Below are positions 14,839-16,042 of a DNA stretch of 16,042 bases, one piece after another. The position numbers and the translations under genes are program-made. Numbering within the stretch: the first letter of the stretch is position 1; every line of letters begins with the position of its first letter. Below the pieces are notes generated by a model. It had not been told where the DNA came from, searched no databases, and saw only the letters and a list, made by a program, of their open reading frames with translations. The stretch is taken from the NCBI GenBank assembly GCA_937941715.1, contig CALDGX010000184.1, forward strand, positions 1-16,042, read 5' to 3'. The DNA is from an uncultured Chloracidobacterium sp. (GTDB taxonomy: Bacteria > Acidobacteriota > Blastocatellia > Pyrinomonadales > Pyrinomonadaceae).

Positions 14839-15516
14839 ATGAAAAGAGTTTCGTTGTTCCTCGGCATTGCCGTTGCAGCATTTGTCATTTTTTCGCAGAC
14901 CGGCGCTCAGGCCGTCAATCGCTCGTTTGAACAGCGGTTCGCCGCCGATACGCCGGCGGGCGACAGCGGCGCGTACAGTTTTGACAAAGCCCACAGCTTT
15001 ATCAACTTTAAGGTCAAGCACATGGGCCTGATCGAGGTCCCGGGATATTTCAGGGATTTTACCGGCACGGTCAATTTCGACGCCAAGGATATCACCAAGT
15101 CTACGGTCGAATTCACGGCCAAGGCAACGAGTGTCGATACCGGTGTCGCGGCCCGCGATAACCACCTTCGCTCAAAGGACTTTTTCGAGGTCGAAAAGTA
15201 CGCCGACATCACGTTTAAGAGCACCAAGGTCGAGAAAAAGGGCAAGACCCTGATGCTCACCGGCGACTTTACGATGAAGGGCGTGACCAAAACGATCACG
15301 TTCCCGTTTCAGATCGCGGGCTGGGTGCCGGCAAACGAAAAGGCCGGAGCCAAGATGGGCATCGTCGCCGAAACCTCGATCAACCGCCGCGATTTTGGCG
15401 TAAACTATGGCGGCAATATGCCGAACGGCATCCCGACGCTTTCCGATGACGTCAAGATCAACCTCCAGATCGAAGCGAACGGCCCTAAACCCGCCGCCGC
15501 CGCACCGAAGCAATAG
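14839..15516 (+). CDS. Secreted YceI-family protein
   Basis: The 225-residue protein has a signal peptide (about 1-25, ending near AQA) and a YceI-like lipocalin-fold beta barrel (about 45-213). Family features include the opening YSFDKAHSFINFKVKHMG, later DNHLRSKDFFEVEKYADITF, the GDFTMKGVTKTITFPF segment and the closing NRRDFGVNYGG...DDVKINLQIEA. YceI-like proteins bind polyisoprenoid or other amphiphilic chains in the periplasm; the ligand here is unknown. A short Ala/Pro tail follows the barrel. AGGAGA at 14822-14827 is the ribosome-binding site, with 12-base spacing. It is the last gene of a three-gene secreted-protein unit and is followed by a strong intrinsic terminator. An isoprenoid-binding role next to a polysaccharide locus is suggestive, but the two are about 8 kb apart. 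Confidence 0.93.
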   Translation: MKRVSLFLGIAVAAFVIFSQTGAQAVNRSFEQRFAADTPAGDSGAYSFDKAHSFINFKVKHMGLIEVPGYFRDFTGTVNFDAKDITKSTVEFTAKATSVDTGVAARDNHLRSKDFFEVEKYADITFKSTKVEKKGKTLMLTGDFTMKGVTKTITFPFQIAGWVPANEKAGAKMGIVAETSINRRDFGVNYGGNMPNGIPTLSDDVKINLQIEANGPKPAAAAPKQ

Positions 15517-15542
15517 TCGGTCGTACGTAAAGCTAAATAAAT

Positions 15543-15570
15543 GGGCCGGGCGTATGTGCCGGCCCTTTTT
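15543..15570 (+). terminator. Intrinsic terminator of the YceI operon
   Basis: GGGCCGG (15543-15549) pairs with CCGGCCC (15559-15565) across a 9-base loop and is followed directly by TTTTT (15566-15570). It lies 26 bases past the YceI stop. It also argues against translation of the long open frame that begins at 15541, inside the terminator. Confidence 0.87.
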
Positions 15571-15585
15571 CATTTCTCAGCCGAC

Positions 15586-15819
15586 TGTCCAGCGTGTCCC
15601 GCGTGTCCTGCGTGTCCCGAGTGTCCTGCGTGTCCCGCGTGTCCCGACTGTCCCGAGTGTCCTGACTGTCCCGAGTGTCCTAAGTGTCCTGCGTGTCCCG
15701 GCTGTCCCGAGTGTCCCGACTGTCCCGGCTGTCCTGCGTGTCCTGACTGTCCGGATACTCTCGACTTGCCAGACTCGCCAGACTCGCCAGACTTAATAGA
15801 CTCTCCAGACTCACCATCG
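15586..15819. repeat. 9-bp-period repeat array, 26 units in two sequence families
   Basis: From 15586, TGTCC recurs every 9 bases with no slip for 19 units (15586-15756). The remaining four bases of each unit vary (for example CGCG, TGCG, CGAG, CGAC). The same 9-base phase then carries on to about 15819 as a second family, YYNCCAGAC-like (TCGCCAGAC twice, with variants). Read in the frame starting TGT, the first part gives Cys-Pro-X repeats and the second Pro-Asp-Ser repeats, but all three forward frames stay open through the first part. The TGT is invariant while neighbouring bases vary, which points to DNA-level repeat behaviour rather than coding selection. There is no ribosome-binding site, and the nearest in-frame ATG lies inside the upstream terminator. 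No spacers are present, so it is not a CRISPR array. Confidence 0.85.
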
Positions 15820-16008
15820 TGCTTAATAAGTTTTCAAAGATCTGACTTTTTCAATCTTATCATAAGTTGCAAGCGTACGGCAATATCTTATCTATGCAAC
15901 AACAGGTCGGCGGCGTGGCGATCGGGTTTCGGGCTTTGCCCGATTCGCAGTGCGGTCGCGGCTGTGCCCGACCGTCGTATGCCCTGAACTGACCGAAGGA
16001 GGCGGCCA
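15820..16008. other. Intergenic region: AT-rich island and GC hairpin
   Basis: After the array there is an AT-rich stretch (about 15824-15900), a contrast with the surrounding GC-rich DNA. It contains the near-palindrome CTTATCATAAG (15856-15866), a second TCTTATC at 15886-15892 (31 bases after the first at 15855-15861), and an inverted GTTGCA/TGCAAC pair (15866-15871 and 15895-15900). It could hold a promoter and an operator for a rightward gene. A GC hairpin with arms ATCGGG (15921-15926) and CCCGAT (15939-15944) follows. No convincing gene is seen. Confidence 0.4.
15996..16002 (+). promoter_or_regulatory. Strong Shine-Dalgarno before a possible edge gene
   Basis: AAGGAGG lies 6 bases before the ATG at 16009, the best Shine-Dalgarno match in the window. 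Its last two bases form part of a hairpin stem (16001-16006 with 16011-16016) that carries the start codon. Confidence 0.5.
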
Positions 16009-16042
16009 ATGCCGCCGATCTTCTGCCTTTTACATGCGTTTT
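16009..16042 (+). CDS. Possible start of a gene running off the right edge
   Basis: ATG at 16009, after an AAGGAGG site with 6-base spacing, opens a frame reading MPPIFCLLHAF up to the window end. Only 11 residues are visible, so neither family nor reality can be established. The start codon sits in the loop and stem of a GGCGGC-CAAT-GCCGCC hairpin, which might instead be an isolated structural element. Confidence 0.3.
   Translation, partial: MPPIFCLLHAF

Noticed and set aside
15586..15819. CRISPR array
   Set aside because: Units are 9 bases with no unique spacers, and no cas genes are present.
15541..15987. 148-residue open frame with Cys-Pro-X repeats
   Set aside because: Its ATG lies at the foot of the YceI terminator, with no ribosome-binding site and no later in-frame start before the repeats. 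TGT is invariant and other frames are equally open, so it is treated as a repeat array rather than a gene.

Overview
The window looks like a chromosomal segment of a moderately GC-rich, Gram-negative-type soil or water bacterium. The family mix suggests an Acidobacteriota-like organism, perhaps class Blastocatellia: a GxxExxY protein flanked by CGCAAAG repeats, PPC-like small secreted proteins, large TPR/proline-rich secreted proteins, and few clear Shine-Dalgarno sites. That placement is an inference from style, not from a marker gene. No rRNA, tRNA, CRISPR array, transposase or phage gene was recognised.

Layout. (1) 1-550: the tail of a probable upstream gene, then a small GxxExxY nuclease-fold gene bracketed by inverted CGCAAAG-rich repeats and a short direct repeat, which looks like a small insertion cassette. 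(2) 632-7018, plus strand: a surface-polysaccharide cluster. It encodes an RmlC-like sugar epimerase, a GT4 glycosyltransferase, a 600-residue fusion of a WecA/MraY-type polyprenyl-phosphate sugar-1-phosphate transferase with the N-terminal half of a CapD/WbpM-type protein, a membrane-anchored TPR protein with a C-terminal beta-sandwich, and an O-antigen ligase/polymerase-family protein. A branched inverted-repeat structure with a T-tract sits between the epimerase and GT4 genes. The last four genes are closely packed. A plausible division of labour is sugar modification, lipid-linked initiation, chain extension and polymerisation or ligation; no flippase is visible. (3) 7005-9851, minus strand: a 948-residue secreted TPR protein with a long proline-rich stalk and a C-terminal Ig-like domain, convergent with the polysaccharide cluster. 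(4) 9959-12232, plus strand: an unrecognised 173-residue protein, a C4 zinc-ribbon coiled-coil protein, and a coiled-coil protein with an internal J-domain-like HPD segment.

(5) 12229-13899, minus strand: a two-gene unit in which the stop codon of a DinB-fold gene directly abuts the ATG of a BaiN/HI0933-type flavoprotein. (6) 13948-15570, plus strand: two tandem paralogous secreted beta-sandwich proteins and a secreted YceI-family protein, closed by a clear intrinsic terminator. (7) 15571-16042: no convincing full gene. It holds a 26-unit, 9-bp-period repeat array that could be read as Cys-Pro-X repeats, an AT-rich promoter-like island, a hairpin, and a possible gene start at the right edge with a strong ribosome-binding site.

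The items most worth a second look are the transferase/CapD-half fusion, the 9-bp array, the repeat-bracketed GxxExxY cassette, and the branched structure abutting the GT4 start codon.
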